Below are positions 63,612 through 64,000 of a stretch of DNA of 64,000 nucleotides, in pieces. The DNA comes from Flavobacterium gelidilacus DSM 15343 (GTDB lineage: Bacteria > Bacteroidota > Bacteroidia > Flavobacteriales > Flavobacteriaceae). The translations under genes were made by a program, and so were the position numbers. The notes under the pieces were generated by a model. That model saw nothing but the letters and a program-made list of their open reading frames with translations, did not search any database and was not told the origin of the DNA. Position 1 is the first letter of the stretch. Each line of letters begins with the position of its first letter. The stretch covers positions 77,402 to 141,401 of the forward strand of contig NZ_KE383903.1 of assembly GCF_000422685.1 (NCBI RefSeq), read 5' to 3'.

Positions 63612-64000
63612 TTATTGAATTCTTAAATCTTCAATTTCAGATTTTGCTTTTAAAGCTTCAATAGCCTTATTAGAGGCAGAACCTTGTGCTTGTGATTTAG
63701 CTTGGTTAACATATGAAGTGTAATTTGGAATTGCATTAGCTTTTACAACAGCTTTTGTTTTAACAACATAAACACCTAAAGTACCGTCAATTAAATCTGA
63801 AGTAGTTCCTGCTTTTTGAGCAAATGCTTTTCCAACAACTTTTGGTTCTGGACCAATGTTCGGCAACAAAGCACTTTTAAAAACAACGTCTGTTGCAGAA
63901 ATAACAGATGCATTAGTTGCTTTTGAAACTTCTTCTAGCGTTTTGCCAGTCATTTTCTTTCTAATGATAACTGCTTTCTTTTCGTTCTTTAAAATTGGTT
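63612..64000 (-). CDS. ppiD: PpiD-type peptidylprolyl isomerase, C-terminal part
   Basis: The last ~129 residues of a gene that enters from beyond the right edge; the frame is open from position 64000 to the stop at 63612. The sequence ILKNEKKAVIIRKKMTGKTL, GPEPKVVGKAFAQKAGTTSD and GVYVVKTKAV matches the C-terminal domain of PpiD/SurA-like periplasmic foldases of Bacteroidetes. Catalytic parvulin and membrane segments would lie outside the window. PpiD helps fold outer-membrane and secreted proteins at the Sec exit. Confidence 0.85.
   Translation of the reverse strand, partial: PILKNEKKAVIIRKKMTGKTLEEVSKATNASVISATDVVFKSALLPNIGPEPKVVGKAFAQKAGTTSDLIDGTLGVYVVKTKAVVKANAIPNYTSYVNQAKSQAQGSASNKAIEALKAKSEIEDLRIQ

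Overview
The window looks like chromosome of a Flavobacterium or a close relative in the Flavobacteriaceae. The evidence is an AT-rich sequence, Bacteroidetes-type promoters (TAnnTTTG -7 elements), many short lipoproteins, the type IX secretion gene porT, a TamL-like outer-membrane lipoprotein, flavobacterial GYDIA-type GHMP kinase beside HMG-CoA reductase, and the subtype iii (Bacteroidetes) form of the type VI secretion system (T6SS). There are no rRNA or tRNA genes, CRISPR arrays, or insertion sequences that I can recognise.

Region 1 (about 1-21,620, all minus strand) is one end of a T6SSiii locus followed by a cargo array. In transcription order it reads: a membrane-anchored PKD protein, tssB, tssC, two tssD/Hcp genes separated by a perfect 16-bp hairpin, a type-23 polymorphic toxin with a lipoprotein partner, a TPR protein, a vgrG broken by one nonsense codon, a DUF2235 (Tle1-like) phospholipase effector with a DUF2931 lipoprotein, a LysM-like protein, a DUF4280 PAAR-like tip, a GH19 plus DUF5675 cell-wall effector with two candidate immunity lipoproteins, two gene remnants, an intact vgrG, a DUF805-like membrane protein and a second DUF2931 lipoprotein. 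Sheath, tube, spike and tip genes are here. The baseplate, membrane-complex and ClpV genes are not in this window.

The array appears to hold three effector/immunity cassettes, each next to a delivery part: Hcp2 with the type-23 toxin, VgrG2 with the DUF2235 lipase, and the PAAR-like tip with the GH19 enzyme. A fourth, VgrG1-linked cassette has an immunity-like gene but no recognisable toxin. The two vgrG genes are identical at nucleotide level over their first ~360 bp and unrelated at their 3' ends, which suggests recent gene conversion with swapping of 3' cargo.

Region 2 (21,820-35,050, mostly plus) is housekeeping: etfBA; a bifunctional nuclease, CNT nucleoside transporter, thyA, TonB-like protein and folA; ubiE and porT; a TrmH-family methyltransferase; tamL; fbaA; accD.

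Region 3 (35,080-46,730) has a lipoprotein hydrolase, an ABC permease, purH, the complete rod-shape operon mreB-mreC-mreD-mrdA-rodA, a secreted nuclease, a coiled-coil protein and an L,D-transpeptidase-like lipoprotein.

Region 4 (46,739-64,000) holds a tail-specific protease; the run surE, small membrane protein, lpxB, two NlpC/P60 enzymes and comEC; two thioredoxin-like proteins; a peptide-use operon (S9 dipeptidyl peptidase plus two POT transporters); HMG-CoA reductase and GHMP kinase of the mevalonate pathway; and the 3' end of a PpiD-type foldase. The longest gap without a gene is about 260 bp; the two most structured gaps carry REP-like palindromic repeats.
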